Positions 8,805 to 17,087 of a stretch of DNA of 64,000 nt are shown here, piece after piece. Location of the stretch: positions 1-64,000 of the forward strand of contig CAMLLD010000009.1 in NCBI GenBank assembly GCA_946480785.1. Reading direction: 5' to 3'. The notes under the pieces were generated by a model. That model saw nothing but the letters and a program-made list of their open reading frames with translations. It was not told the origin of the DNA and did no database searches. This DNA is from an uncultured Blastocatellia bacterium. GTDB taxonomy: Bacteria > Acidobacteriota > Blastocatellia > Pyrinomonadales > Pyrinomonadaceae. A program made the position numbers and the translations under genes. Positions within the stretch are counted from its first letter, which is position 1, and the number at the start of each line of letters is the position of its first letter.

Positions 8805-8834
8805 CTGTAAGAATTCTGTAAGACCGGCGGTAAG
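8805..8834. promoter_or_regulatory. Phased direct repeats CTGTAAG x3, candidate winged-helix operator
   Basis: Copies of CTGTAAG lie at 8805-8811 and 8816-8822, with CGGTAAG at 8828-8834. The spacings are 11 and 12 bases, about one helical turn, as in PhoB-type direct-repeat operators (Pho box CTGTCAT every 11 bases). The array begins 6 bases upstream of the start codon of the winged-helix regulator and about 190 bases before the plus-strand secreted-protein gene. It could serve autoregulation, control of the divergent gene, or both. The repeats are seen; the binding is inferred. Confidence 0.55.
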
Positions 8835-9023
8835 AGTTTTATCAGCGCAATTTAAGACTTCTCAAAGTACTCGGGACTGACGGCCTGCGCGTTGGCGAGA
8901 CGGATGAACGCTTATCGAAGCGCAACTTCCAAAGTCTCGCGAATTATATGCGTCGCTGGTAGTGACGGCAATAAATCCCCCAGCGGAGCAGATCAGGAGT
9001 TGAAGATGAAGAAGGAGAAAGTC

Positions 9024-11231
9024 ATGAAAACCACTATTCGAAACCGTCGCGCGCTCAAGATGCTGCCCGTCCTGCTGATCGCAGTGTCGCTGGTCCTTCC
9101 GTCGCTGAGTTCATTTGCAGTACCTGTCTCGAGCGCCGCCACTGAATCGACCATCGTCTTGCAGACCGCCGGCGCGCCTTTTCTTCAGAGCACCGCTGAG
9201 ATCGTCAACAACGGAATTGGAAACCAAACTAACCCGCACGTTGAGTGCAATCTCGTTTCCTATACGCTCGATGATTTTCAGGGGAGTTCGACGGTTCATT
9301 ACAAGGACATGTCGACGGGCGCGGACAACGTCATAGCCGGCAACCAGGTCGAGCTCTTGTCAGACATTTCCGGCTCTCGCGTTGCTTACACGGAAGTTAC
9401 TTTTACCGGAGATACGATCCGCGTTTTCGATATGAGCTCGCAGACGCAAACTGTCGTTCCCGGTCTCAAGCGAAGCAATCCGTCAATCGGAGGAAACCTG
9501 GTTGCATTTGAGGATCGAAGTGGTCCCGGCAGCGTGCCGCAGATTGCGCTTTACGATCTGAGCACCGGAACAGTTACGCCGTTAACCAGCGATTCGCTTT
9601 TCAACGTGTTTCCAAATGTGAGTCCGAATGGCGATGCGGTGGTGTGGGACAAGTGCGAAACCGACGGTAACGGTTGCGCTGTTTACGCTGCGGTCCAGAC
9701 TGCGCCCGGAGTTTTCACTACGAGAGCTCTTACCGAAGCGGCCGGCACGATTCACATTCCGTTCACGGATGGTGAGATCGCCGTTTACGTCTCAAACCAA
9801 TCCGGCGAGAGCGATGTTTATTACCAAACGCTTGCTGGAGGCGCTGAAGTGCATCTATCGATTCCCGGCGAACAGCGCCACGCGACGATTGCGGGTGACC
9901 TCATTTCGTTTGAGTCGAAGGGGCAGAATGGTTACGACATCTTTGTCTATAACATTCGTAGCGGCAAACTGTCTCAGGTCACCGATACTGCGGTTGCTGA
10001 CGAGACGCTGAGTGAGATCAGTATTTGCAATGGTGCCGGCCGTATTGTTTACAGCATTCCGGGTGATCAAAGCTTCGACGTTTATGCTGTTTCGTTTCCG
10101 GCGCCTGATGCGACTGAAGATCAGATTGACGACCTGATTGGTTTAATCCGCAGTTTCAATCTGGCGTCTGGAACTGCAAACAGTCTCATAACCAAGCTGC
10201 AGTCTGTGCTCACTGCGCTTGACGCTGGTGATACGGCGACGGCGTGCTCGTTCCTTACGTCGTTCATCAACGAATGCGCGGCGCAATCCGGCAAGAAGGT
10301 GACTGCCGCTCAGGCGCAGCAACTGATCGCTTCAGCAAACTCGATCCAGACAGGTGTGTGCGGCGCGCCCGCGTTGGCGCAGACCGCGGCGACGTTGGCC
10401 CAGGCGGCGCCGGATGCGCAAAAGCCGGGCAGCCAGGTGAAGACGAACACCGCGATTACTTACCACAATGGACCAATCGTGACTGGCGTTCCGGAAGTGT
10501 ATTTCATCTGGTATGGGACGTGGGATAACAACGCCGACAACACAGCGGTGCAATTTATCCTGACGGACTTTCTTTCGAACCTCGGAGGAACGCCCTACTT
10601 TCAGATAAACGCGATGTATCCGAATGGCACCGGTGGCGCACCGAGTGGGGCATTCTTCTATTCTGGAGCGGCTGTCGATCGGTATTCGCATGGACTCGAG
10701 CTGAGCGCGACAGACATTGCGGGAATCGTCGAGAATCAGATCCTCACCGGCCATCTTCCGCTGACGCCGTCTGGGATCTATGTGGTACTGGCCTCGGCCG
10801 ACGTGAGTTCAAACGCGACCGGCTTCTGTTCGCCTTCCGCTGTTGCTTATCACGGAACGGGTGAGACGTTGGGAACGCAATTCCGCTACGCATTCCTCGG
10901 CAATCCGAATCGTTGTCCTAGTGTGGCGGCGCCGCAGTTTGTGTCTGGTGGGGTTCAGTTACCGACTCCGAATCAAAACCTCGCAGCGGATGCGATGGCC
11001 TCAACGCTGGCGCAAATACTGAGCAGGGTAATAACAAACCCGACCGGCGGCGCGTGGTTTGATCGTTATGGATTGGAGAACGCGTCCAAATGCGTCGGCC
11101 AATTCGGCACAACCTACTCAACCGCCAACGGCGCACGCGCCAATCTGAAGCTCGGCGGCCGCGACTACCTCATCCAGCAGAACTGGGTGAATGATCGGAA
11201 GGGACACTGTGCGATGAATTCGAGTCTGTGA
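9024..11231 (+). CDS. Secreted propeller-FIMAH protein with a C-terminal EXORDIUM-like (Phi_1) domain
   Basis: The start at 9024 is chosen because AAGGAG lies 6 bases before it and a signal peptide follows directly (MKTTIRNRRALKM, then a hydrophobic core, cleavage near FAVPVSSA). The mature part has three regions. About 40-360 is a TolB-like propeller (GNLVAFEDRSG, DVYYQTLAGG, YDIFVYNIRSGKLSQVTD). About 363-445 is a FIMAH-type helical domain (LIGLIRSFNL, NSLITKLQSVLTALDAGD, FINECAAQSGKKVTAAQAQQLI). About 478-735 matches plant EXORDIUM/phosphate-induced protein 1 (ITYHNGPIV, YFIWYGTW, GIYVVLASADV, WFDRYGLENASKCVGQFG, YSTANGARANLKLGGRDYL). The conserved AHE of the family reads AQI here. Function is unknown; an extracellular or wall role is likely. 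It is divergent from the winged-helix gene. Confidence 0.82.
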   Translation: MKTTIRNRRALKMLPVLLIAVSLVLPSLSSFAVPVSSAATESTIVLQTAGAPFLQSTAEIVNNGIGNQTNPHVECNLVSYTLDDFQGSSTVHYKDMSTGADNVIAGNQVELLSDISGSRVAYTEVTFTGDTIRVFDMSSQTQTVVPGLKRSNPSIGGNLVAFEDRSGPGSVPQIALYDLSTGTVTPLTSDSLFNVFPNVSPNGDAVVWDKCETDGNGCAVYAAVQTAPGVFTTRALTEAAGTIHIPFTDGEIAVYVSNQSGESDVYYQTLAGGAEVHLSIPGEQRHATIAGDLISFESKGQNGYDIFVYNIRSGKLSQVTDTAVADETLSEISICNGAGRIVYSIPGDQSFDVYAVSFPAPDATEDQIDDLIGLIRSFNLASGTANSLITKLQSVLTALDAGDTATACSFLTSFINECAAQSGKKVTAAQAQQLIASANSIQTGVCGAPALAQTAATLAQAAPDAQKPGSQVKTNTAITYHNGPIVTGVPEVYFIWYGTWDNNADNTAVQFILTDFLSNLGGTPYFQINAMYPNGTGGAPSGAFFYSGAAVDRYSHGLELSATDIAGIVENQILTGHLPLTPSGIYVVLASADVSSNATGFCSPSAVAYHGTGETLGTQFRYAFLGNPNRCPSVAAPQFVSGGVQLPTPNQNLAADAMASTLAQILSRVITNPTGGAWFDRYGLENASKCVGQFGTTYSTANGARANLKLGGRDYLIQQNWVNDRKGHCAMNSSL

Positions 11232-11417
11232 TGTATTCGAGTTGTGATGAATCGTGAGTCTGTGATCTTCCGGCTCGCGAGCAAAGGCGACTTACTGATT
11301 GCTTCGATCGTTAATCTTTAAGTTCGGAGAATCAGCAGTCGCCTTGCTGATCTCAGCTCGTGAGTTGTAGCAAACATTCAACGGCGTGCCGGTGACATTC
11401 GGGAGTGTCGGAGCGTT

Positions 11418-11621
11418 TCAAGCTCCTTCTTGATCTTCTAAGGCGTTTTCGAGTTTGGAGAGATTTTCTGAGGTCGCAAGAATGGCAAGGTCCGTATCGC
11501 GACTAAACTCGGCTGCGCCGTAGAATACGCATGCCTGGCCGCCCATTAACAGCGCGCGTACTTTGTGAGCGCGGATCGAAGAAAGGACTTTGAGTATCGG
11601 GTTGCGTGTCAAGCGAGCCAC
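11418..11621 (-). pseudogene. Truncated nucleotidyltransferase-like fragment
   Basis: The fragment reads NPILKVLSSIRAHKVRALLMGGQACVFYGAAEFSRDTDLAILA, the start of a minimal nucleotidyltransferase (HKV-x-x-LLMGG-x-A followed by the metal-binding D-x-D in RDTDLA). It stops after about 67 codons at LEDQEGA, while intact relatives continue for well over 100 more residues; no continuation is seen in any frame downstream. GTG 11621 is a possible start, without a ribosome binding site. Its 5' part overlaps the small gene at 11503-11733 in another frame. It is probably the remnant of a two-gene accessory unit. Confidence 0.6.
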
Positions 11622-11733
11622 CAAGGTGGAAATAAACGTTCCAGAGTTTTTCCGATTCGCGCCAGCGCTCGATTGGTGATAAGCGATACCACGCGGCCCA
11701 TTCCTCACCGACAAGTTCTTCAGGTGAGATCAT
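11503..11733 (-). CDS. Small conserved protein, 76 aa, upstream of a nucleotidyltransferase remnant
   Basis: The sequence has the shape of a small family often seen beside nucleotidyltransferase genes: EWAAWYRLSPIERWRESEKLW, then FHLGGSLDTQPDTQSPFFD, ending in GRPGMRILRRSRV. The WYRLSPxERWxES and GGSLDxxPDxQSPF motifs and the GR-x-G-x-R-x-LRR end are as I recall them for such proteins, so the frame looks intact. The downstream partner overlaps its 3' half and is truncated. No clear ribosome binding site precedes the ATG. Function is unknown. Confidence 0.6.
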   Translation of the reverse strand: MISPEELVGEEWAAWYRLSPIERWRESEKLWNVYFHLGGSLDTQPDTQSPFFDPRSQSTRAVNGRPGMRILRRSRV

Positions 11734-11960
11734 GAGGAGAGTTTACACGATAGGCTGAATAAACCGCATCTGTCGTCTTGCTGGGGTTGTACAGCGACAT
11801 GACGGCGTACTGCTGAAAAGGTACGGCTTCCATTAGTGGCCCTCTGGACCAAACGAGGAGTAACAATGTTACCGAATTGCCAGCCATCAAAGCAGGTGGC
11901 ACCCACTTGGAAACAGAGTTCGTCAGCGCTACATGATTGTTTCTGTCTTCTGGGAATAGA

Positions 11961-14900
11961 TCATGATCTACCGTTAATCATCTTTAAGACATCAGTGCAT
12001 GCTAAGTTTGCTCGAAGCAGACGATCATGATCGACTTCGCGAACGTGGGCGATCTCATTGCGGACAGGTGCGATTTGAACGATGGCTATTTGCAACTTTT
12101 GTTTCGCATCTTGTGCGTCACCGAAGTATGGCTTCGCATCCTGCCAAACTTCCTGTGAGAAAAGAAGTGGTGGTAATTGAGCGAGGTAAAGATAATCCAC
12201 GATACTTAGATCCTCTCTGCTTGCCGGACGCGTTCGAAGCGCGCGAGTTAAACTCTCCCTTTCTGGCTCAGGTAGTACACTTTCAATTTTCGACGCTGCG
12301 CGATCGCCGAACCGCTTTGCATAAACATCCCGGACGACCATACGAAGGGCGCGCTCGGTCTCCGCAATGTGCTGCCATACGGACTCAGTCCCTGGCAGGA
12401 ACCAAGGCGGCGTAAGAGGTCCTGCATCCGCCTCGCCCCCGAGTTGTCGAAATGCGACTCGAATGATGTCTGCCATCCTTCGACGTCGCTCTCGCAGAAA
12501 CTCTGTGTAGTTCATCGATTCCCACTCTGGTGGAAGCGCATGTTCAGCGCACATACGGCCCCACTGATGATCTTCGATACCGAGTTTCTGGCGAAGACGT
12601 GGCACATACTCTGATGGTCCTTTAGAGCCAATAACATTGTTTTCGTGCCAGCCCACATCAGCGAGATTTGCAACCTGATTAGTCAGGCGACGATCTTCGA
12701 TGCCGTGCGACTTGAGCCACGTGGTCGGAAATAAATGATGAATTTCGCCGGCAGATCGTCCTGCTGTTGGAGATGGGTCAAGGAGGTTCTGAAGAAGGTG
12801 GTCAGAAAAGAGCGCTCTGGTTCCGAGGACTACCTGAGCTGCACGAAATGTAAGAGCAACTGGAGAGCGCGCCTTTTGTGTTTCAAGTTGGGCGACTAAA
12901 GTATGGGTCCAGAAGTCGCCTGTTAGCATTTCACCCATCGCTTCATCTAGTGCTCGAACGAAACCAGCCGCATCTGCCGGAGCTAGTCTGTTAAGCCTGC
13001 CTAAATCCTGCTCAAAAGCACTCTCAGACGATCCTGAGTAACGTGCGGTAAGTAGCGATCCAAAGATCCAACGCGCAATCACTCCATCAAGATCACTTTT
13101 CGGCACTCCCATGTTGCGGCCCCGAATATAGAATGCATAGGCGTTTACGATCGCGTTCTTCGAAGCGATTAGTCCCTCGTTCACAAAGCCAGCATGTTTG
13201 ACCCTTAGTAAGTAATCTCGCCAAGGGGTCAACTCCATACATTGTCGCGCTGCTTCGTCGAGTTGACGCAAACGCTCCATTCGTCCGGCCGGATCGGCTT
13301 CGCCCGTTGTAGGATCTATACCGCGAAGGTACCGGTAAACGGCCGACATACGCGCCCGACCAAAAGCAACACCGCATGTTGCTCGCAGAAGCTGTTGAGT
13401 ATCAATTCCTACGACAGCCCCGCTGGACATCGTGCGCGAACGCTCTTCAATCCGATCTCGTAACTCGCCGTGATAAACGGAAATCAACGTCAACACGAAA
13501 TCGGCCTGACCAAGTCTTGTTCCCTGATTGTTTATACGCACGAAGATCTCGGCAACGTCTTCATCGGTAATCTCTTCGTCTTTTGTGGCCGCAGTTTTAC
13601 GAATATCGACGCTCGGAAACCGATAATCGGCAATGGCATGGGCACGATCTAGGTTGCGCTCAGCTGCCTCCTCGTACGCATCATCGATGTCGCGCCCCTT
13701 GGCGCGGAGGTTGTTGATTAAGTCTCGGCGTATTTGTGGTTTAGAACGTGTACCATTCCATAGTTCGGTCGCATTTGGAAGAAATTCCGGATCCCTTCGT
13801 ATGGCTGCGTCTGCCACCTCAAATCTTCCGTCGCGCGGACGAAATGCGATTGTGATCTTTCTTGGTTCACCGTCTTTACCTAATACTTCAACGCCTTTCA
13901 TTATCGCGAAGAGTGAAGTCAATCGTTGTTGGCCGTCGATAACAAGAGTTGTAGCGCGTAACCCTGGTCTTTCCGCACCTAGGGCACGGGCTTCTTTCTC
14001 GTTAGAGGTATGCCAAAAAACAAGTGTTCCGACCGGAAACCCAACGAATAACGAATCGAGAAGATCGCGAACTTTTGTATCTTCCCAAACGAAGGGACGC
14101 TGAAGGTCAGGAAGAGCAATCACCTCACGTTCAATGTCGTCCATTAAAGACGCAATCGATCGTTGTCCGGGTTCAAAGATCGGCGCTCGACCTCGAACTC
14201 TTGGTTCACGAGATGCACGAGCCTCTTCCTCGTCAGTTGCGTCGTCGAATTGTTCTTCATCGCGCGCTTCTGGAACCGGTTGTGGTAGGTCGCATTCGAG
14301 AAACTTTGAAATGTAGTCGACCGCTTCTGGGGCGTGTTCCTCCAGGCTGACGACTCGCCGGACGCGCGCCATAGCCATATCGACAAAGCTATTGAAAGTA
14401 TCTTTTAGAAGAGCTGTGGCTAGCGTGGCGTTTTCAATTGGGAATGTAAGAAGTACACCGCCGGGTATCCAAGCCCATTCAGAATCATTTTCAATTTCAG
14501 CGCCCAGAGCGTTACGCACATCCTCAGTAATAGGAGCGATGACGCTTACCTGCATCGTCGATCTGGCGATCTCGCATGCGAGCAGTCGACCCGTCATCAG
14601 TCGAAGTTTCTGGTCAGTCTCGCGTAGATACCATGCGCCACTACGTTCTTCGTCGGCGTTCTCAATCGCGAATGCCAGAAAGTTAAACGCGGCGCGGCGC
14701 ACAATATCGTTGGGAAGTAGTCTCTCCCAATTTTCGCGAATGCGATCCTCAACTCCAGTGCGACGATTCCAAATGCCGGCTTCGGTGTTGAATGTAGCCG
14801 TCGTCTCCTCATCAGCCCCTTCACGGCGTGAACGATTTTTGGTGAACTCCAAGATTTCTGGAAAGGCATTTTTTAGAAACGTAACATTGAGTTTCGCCGG

Positions 14901-15176
14901 ATTCCCAGCCAGGACTTCCCGTCCGCGCTCGGTGATTTGAAAGCGGCCGGGTCCCACCGGTTCGAGCAGGCCTGCTTTTCTTAGGTACGTCGCTGCCCAC
15001 CCAACTCGATTGTATAACTTATTAGTTCCCCCTTGATTTACCTCCGCTCGTTCGTCATTTGAGAGCTGAAAGAGCCGAGCCGCTTGTTCGACACTATCAG
15101 CAAGCGTATGCCGATCACCATCAGAGGCGAACTTTAGTAGCGGAAGCATTAACGTCTCGAAGCTTGGGACGGGCAT
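11961..15176 (-). CDS. Mrr_N-DUF262-HNH-HEPN protein, GmrSD-like type IV restriction
   Basis: A 1071-residue candidate anti-phage nuclease. The start at 15176 is preferred because AAAGGGGA lies just before it. About 1-90 is an Mrr N-terminal winged helix (GRHTLAD-like, WAATYLRKAGLLEPVGPGRFQITERG). About 90-320 is an unassigned middle region with an acidic tail. From about 338 comes DUF262/GmrS (IALPDLQRPFVWEDTKVRDLLDSLF) with the nucleotide-binding IDGQQRLTSL near 412. IHHLFPTTWLKSHG near 811 is the HNH/DUF1524-type nuclease motif of GmrD. The C-terminus (950-1071) resembles Swt1-type HEPN domains with RNEIAH (R-x4-H) near 1039, a possible RNase site. GmrSD enzymes cut glucosylated hydroxymethylcytosine phage DNA; the substrate here is unknown. 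It is more A/T-rich than its neighbours and lies 3' of a tRNA, both fitting transfer. Confidence 0.85.
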   Translation of the reverse strand: MPVPSFETLMLPLLKFASDGDRHTLADSVEQAARLFQLSNDERAEVNQGGTNKLYNRVGWAATYLRKAGLLEPVGPGRFQITERGREVLAGNPAKLNVTFLKNAFPEILEFTKNRSRREGADEETTATFNTEAGIWNRRTGVEDRIRENWERLLPNDIVRRAAFNFLAFAIENADEERSGAWYLRETDQKLRLMTGRLLACEIARSTMQVSVIAPITEDVRNALGAEIENDSEWAWIPGGVLLTFPIENATLATALLKDTFNSFVDMAMARVRRVVSLEEHAPEAVDYISKFLECDLPQPVPEARDEEQFDDATDEEEARASREPRVRGRAPIFEPGQRSIASLMDDIEREVIALPDLQRPFVWEDTKVRDLLDSLFVGFPVGTLVFWHTSNEKEARALGAERPGLRATTLVIDGQQRLTSLFAIMKGVEVLGKDGEPRKITIAFRPRDGRFEVADAAIRRDPEFLPNATELWNGTRSKPQIRRDLINNLRAKGRDIDDAYEEAAERNLDRAHAIADYRFPSVDIRKTAATKDEEITDEDVAEIFVRINNQGTRLGQADFVLTLISVYHGELRDRIEERSRTMSSGAVVGIDTQQLLRATCGVAFGRARMSAVYRYLRGIDPTTGEADPAGRMERLRQLDEAARQCMELTPWRDYLLRVKHAGFVNEGLIASKNAIVNAYAFYIRGRNMGVPKSDLDGVIARWIFGSLLTARYSGSSESAFEQDLGRLNRLAPADAAGFVRALDEAMGEMLTGDFWTHTLVAQLETQKARSPVALTFRAAQVVLGTRALFSDHLLQNLLDPSPTAGRSAGEIHHLFPTTWLKSHGIEDRRLTNQVANLADVGWHENNVIGSKGPSEYVPRLRQKLGIEDHQWGRMCAEHALPPEWESMNYTEFLRERRRRMADIIRVAFRQLGGEADAGPLTPPWFLPGTESVWQHIAETERALRMVVRDVYAKRFGDRAASKIESVLPEPERESLTRALRTRPASREDLSIVDYLYLAQLPPLLFSQEVWQDAKPYFGDAQDAKQKLQIAIVQIAPVRNEIAHVREVDHDRLLRANLACTDVLKMINGRS

Positions 15177-15488
15177 TGAGAATTCCCCTTTGAACTGAAG
15201 ATTTTTGCGCGGTAGCATTTCATCGGAGCGAGGGTAAGGGCGAATGAGACTTGTAGATTTTGTCTCAATCAACCACAGCACAGCAAGAGTTGATCTTCGG
15301 TAAGACGGAGGCCCTGCTGCAGTTAGTAATATGCCTTAGTAGGTCGCATTATCACAACCGAATCGTCAGGATGTCTCTATAGACGTGGGAAAGACTCTAT
15401 CTCGTGGGATCGTGTGAGGGTAACGATATTCCTCTCTGTCGTGCTAACTCTCCTTTGAAGTAACATTTGAGATTGTTCCTGTGATTAG
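15177..15488. other. Intergenic stretch between the restriction gene and tRNA-Met
   Basis: These 312 bases are comparatively A/T-rich and hold no convincing gene. The first 105 bases extend the restriction frame upstream but lack a ribosome binding site for the earlier ATG. I looked for a partial copy of the tRNA 3' end here and at 11232-11960 and saw none. The stretch probably contains the minus-strand promoter of the restriction gene. Confidence 0.5.
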
Positions 15489-15561
15489 TGCCCCCGCAGG
15501 GATTCGAACCCCGAACCAACAGATTATGAGTCTGCTGCTCTAACCGTTGAGCTACAGGGGC
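15489..15561 (-). tRNA. tRNA-Met (anticodon CAU)
   Basis: The 73-base minus-strand gene folds as a full cloverleaf. The acceptor GCCCCTG pairs with CGGGGGC, the D arm is GCTC/GAGC, the anticodon stem GCAGA/TCTGT holds loop CTCATAA, and the T arm CGGGG/CCCTG holds TTCGAAT. The discriminator is A73. CCA is not encoded (CTA follows). The CAU anticodon is most likely elongator Met; a lysidine-modified Ile2 tRNA cannot be excluded by eye. The initiator form is unlikely because the first acceptor pair is a G-C match. Confidence 0.93.
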
Positions 15562-15690
15562 ACAATGACTTACGCGTGACGGAGTGTATCACGCCATTAT
15601 TTGGTTGCTGCAAATTGCCCCTGTGCTATGAAAGACGTCCGGGATTCCAGGCGACGGAGAGCCAAATCAGTCTCGCCAAATCAGTCCTCC

Positions 15691-16710
15691 TCACCCGAGG
15701 ATTTCGCGCAGACGGTCCGCGAGTCTGTAGCCGGCCAGCGCGGCTTGTCGACGTCCAATCTCCTCCGCGCGCCTCAAGTAAGCCGCACTCGGTTTAGGTG
15801 GATGGGCGGGATTCTCGTGGAGTGGTCCATACGCAAATTTCTTCGCCAGCGCAAAACTCGCGCGCGCCCAGCTTTCCACGTCGGTAACTTCGAGATCAGC
15901 ACTCAATTCCGACCGGGGAAATGTTTGCATAATCTGGTCTGCGACGGCCTGCTGGTCGCCATTACCAAAGTTTGCCGAGCTGTCCCACAGTTTGTGAAGG
16001 TTCTCCGCGTTTCCACTCAACCGGAAGGAATTACCACCGGCATCGCCACCCGGATGCAAATGGCTGATGCGCTCGGCGCAGTGCAACGGTTGGTGGATGT
16101 CGCCGAATAGATGAATCAACCAACTGAGCGCATCGACCTTTTTCTGGTCGCTACCTCCGTTCTGAAGCTGATGTGTAAATTCAGCGATCTTTGTGATCAC
16201 GTTTGGCGCTCCCGGTAACGGCGGGTTGGCTGGGCCACCCTGCTCTAAAGGGATGTCGATAAAGTGAAATGGTTTTGTCTGGGGCTGCGCGGAGCGGATA
16301 TCGTCCGGGAATGTGGCCGCCTTCAAAAGAGTGCGCCCGCCACGATCGAGAATGTCCTGCACTCTCTGCATTGTCTGGGCATCGTTTTGTTCGAGATCCC
16401 GTTGCAGAATGAAAGCCACGATGTGATGTCCCTCGGCATTAAACGTCGCTTCAACATCGCCGTCCGCGGCAGCCACGACCAGCGGGAGCGCGGCGCTCGC
16501 TTGTTGTCCGGAAATTTTTAACGAGAGACTGACGTCGCGCTGAGTTTCGCTACCTAACGCCACTTGCAGTTCAAGCATGCCCAGGCCTTCGGGGAATAAT
16601 CGGCTCGCCTGCTCAGCCGATCCCAGCAATGCAATTTGCGTAAACGCGGCTTCGATCAAACCTTTGGTCGCGTCACTATTTCCGTTAACTTTGACTTGTT
16701 TGGTTTCCAT
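15691..16710 (-). CDS. S1/P1-type nuclease with an 89-residue N-terminal extension
   Basis: The S1/P1 zinc nuclease core (about 90-339) keeps nearly all metal ligands in correct spacing: H95, D136 or D137 (FPDDIR), H149 (PFHFID), H200, D204 and H210 (LIHLFGDIHQPLHC), then GGDAGGNSF, and H239 and D243 (NLHKLWD). Canonical enzymes are secreted, and their mature N-terminal Trp binds zinc through its free amino group. Here that position is F90 (FNAEGHHIVAF), no signal peptide is seen, and 89 residues precede it. The site could only be completed by cleavage before residue 90 or by an altered metal site. ATG 16710 has GAGGGG upstream. The gene is last in a run with the I9-like and subtilisin genes. 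Confidence 0.88.
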   Translation of the reverse strand: METKQVKVNGNSDATKGLIEAAFTQIALLGSAEQASRLFPEGLGMLELQVALGSETQRDVSLSLKISGQQASAALPLVVAAADGDVEATFNAEGHHIVAFILQRDLEQNDAQTMQRVQDILDRGGRTLLKAATFPDDIRSAQPQTKPFHFIDIPLEQGGPANPPLPGAPNVITKIAEFTHQLQNGGSDQKKVDALSWLIHLFGDIHQPLHCAERISHLHPGGDAGGNSFRLSGNAENLHKLWDSSANFGNGDQQAVADQIMQTFPRSELSADLEVTDVESWARASFALAKKFAYGPLHENPAHPPKPSAAYLRRAEEIGRRQAALAGYRLADRLREILG

Positions 16711-16790
16711 ATGAGTACCCCTCATCACATCGCACACGTTTATTAATCAGCAAAGACCTGCTATTTGGGAGGAGCAACAATCGCGTTCTT

Positions 16791-17024
16791 TTAAGATGGG
16801 TCGGACCCTGGTGGTCCAATGTCAACCGGATTGTCTTCTGATACGTCGACTACGTCGTTAACGGAACGCAATTTATGCGCGCTTCCCGCCTCAGCTTTGC
16901 CAGTTACGACATTGATCGTGTCCAAAACCTGGTCTACTTCGAGCCCTTCACTCTTAAGATCTTTCACCACATCGTGAACTGAGCGTTTACCGGAAGTGGT
17001 GATCACCAGTGATTTTTTCGGCAT
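16791..17024 (-). CDS. Small I9-propeptide-like protein, 77 aa
   Basis: The fold pattern is beta-alpha-beta: KSLVITTSG, then VHDVVKDLKSEGLEVDQVLDTINVVTGKA, then HKLRSVNDVVDVSEDNPVDI. The central G-x-x-V-x-x-V-x-x-x-I-x-V-x-TG and the ending L-R-x-V-x-x-V-x-x-V-x-E resemble stand-alone inhibitor I9/subtilisin-propeptide modules. Similar small proteins are sometimes labelled ketohydroxyglutarate aldolase without evidence. It lies 63 bases after the subtilisin gene and 80 before the nuclease start, with its own AGGGGAA ribosome binding site. It is most likely an inhibitor, chaperone or propeptide-like partner of the subtilisin. It has no signal peptide. Confidence 0.65.
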   Translation of the reverse strand: MPKKSLVITTSGKRSVHDVVKDLKSEGLEVDQVLDTINVVTGKAEAGSAHKLRSVNDVVDVSEDNPVDIGPPGSDPS

Positions 17025-17048
17025 TGTTTATTCCCCTGACTCGAATCA

Positions 17049-17074
17049 CGAGGGACTCGATGAAGAGTCCCTCG
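17049..17074. terminator. Perfect 10-bp hairpin between subtilisin and I9-like genes
   Basis: CGAGGGACTC (17049-17058) pairs with GAGTCCCTCG (17065-17074) around the six-base loop GATGAA. No T-tract follows on the minus strand, so it is more likely an attenuator or mRNA-stability element than a full terminator. It would let the protease be made in different amounts from the two downstream proteins. Confidence 0.5.
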
Positions 17075-17087
17075 CGATCGATTAACG

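Noticed and set aside
11734..12030. Short frames on both strands between the small gene and the restriction gene
   Set aside because: No family resemblance, no ribosome binding sites, and one runs into the restriction gene's 3' end. I see no gene in this gap.
11232..15488. Integrase attachment repeat derived from the tRNA 3' end
   Set aside because: I looked for copies of the tRNA 3' segment in the gaps and found none; no integrase gene is in the window.
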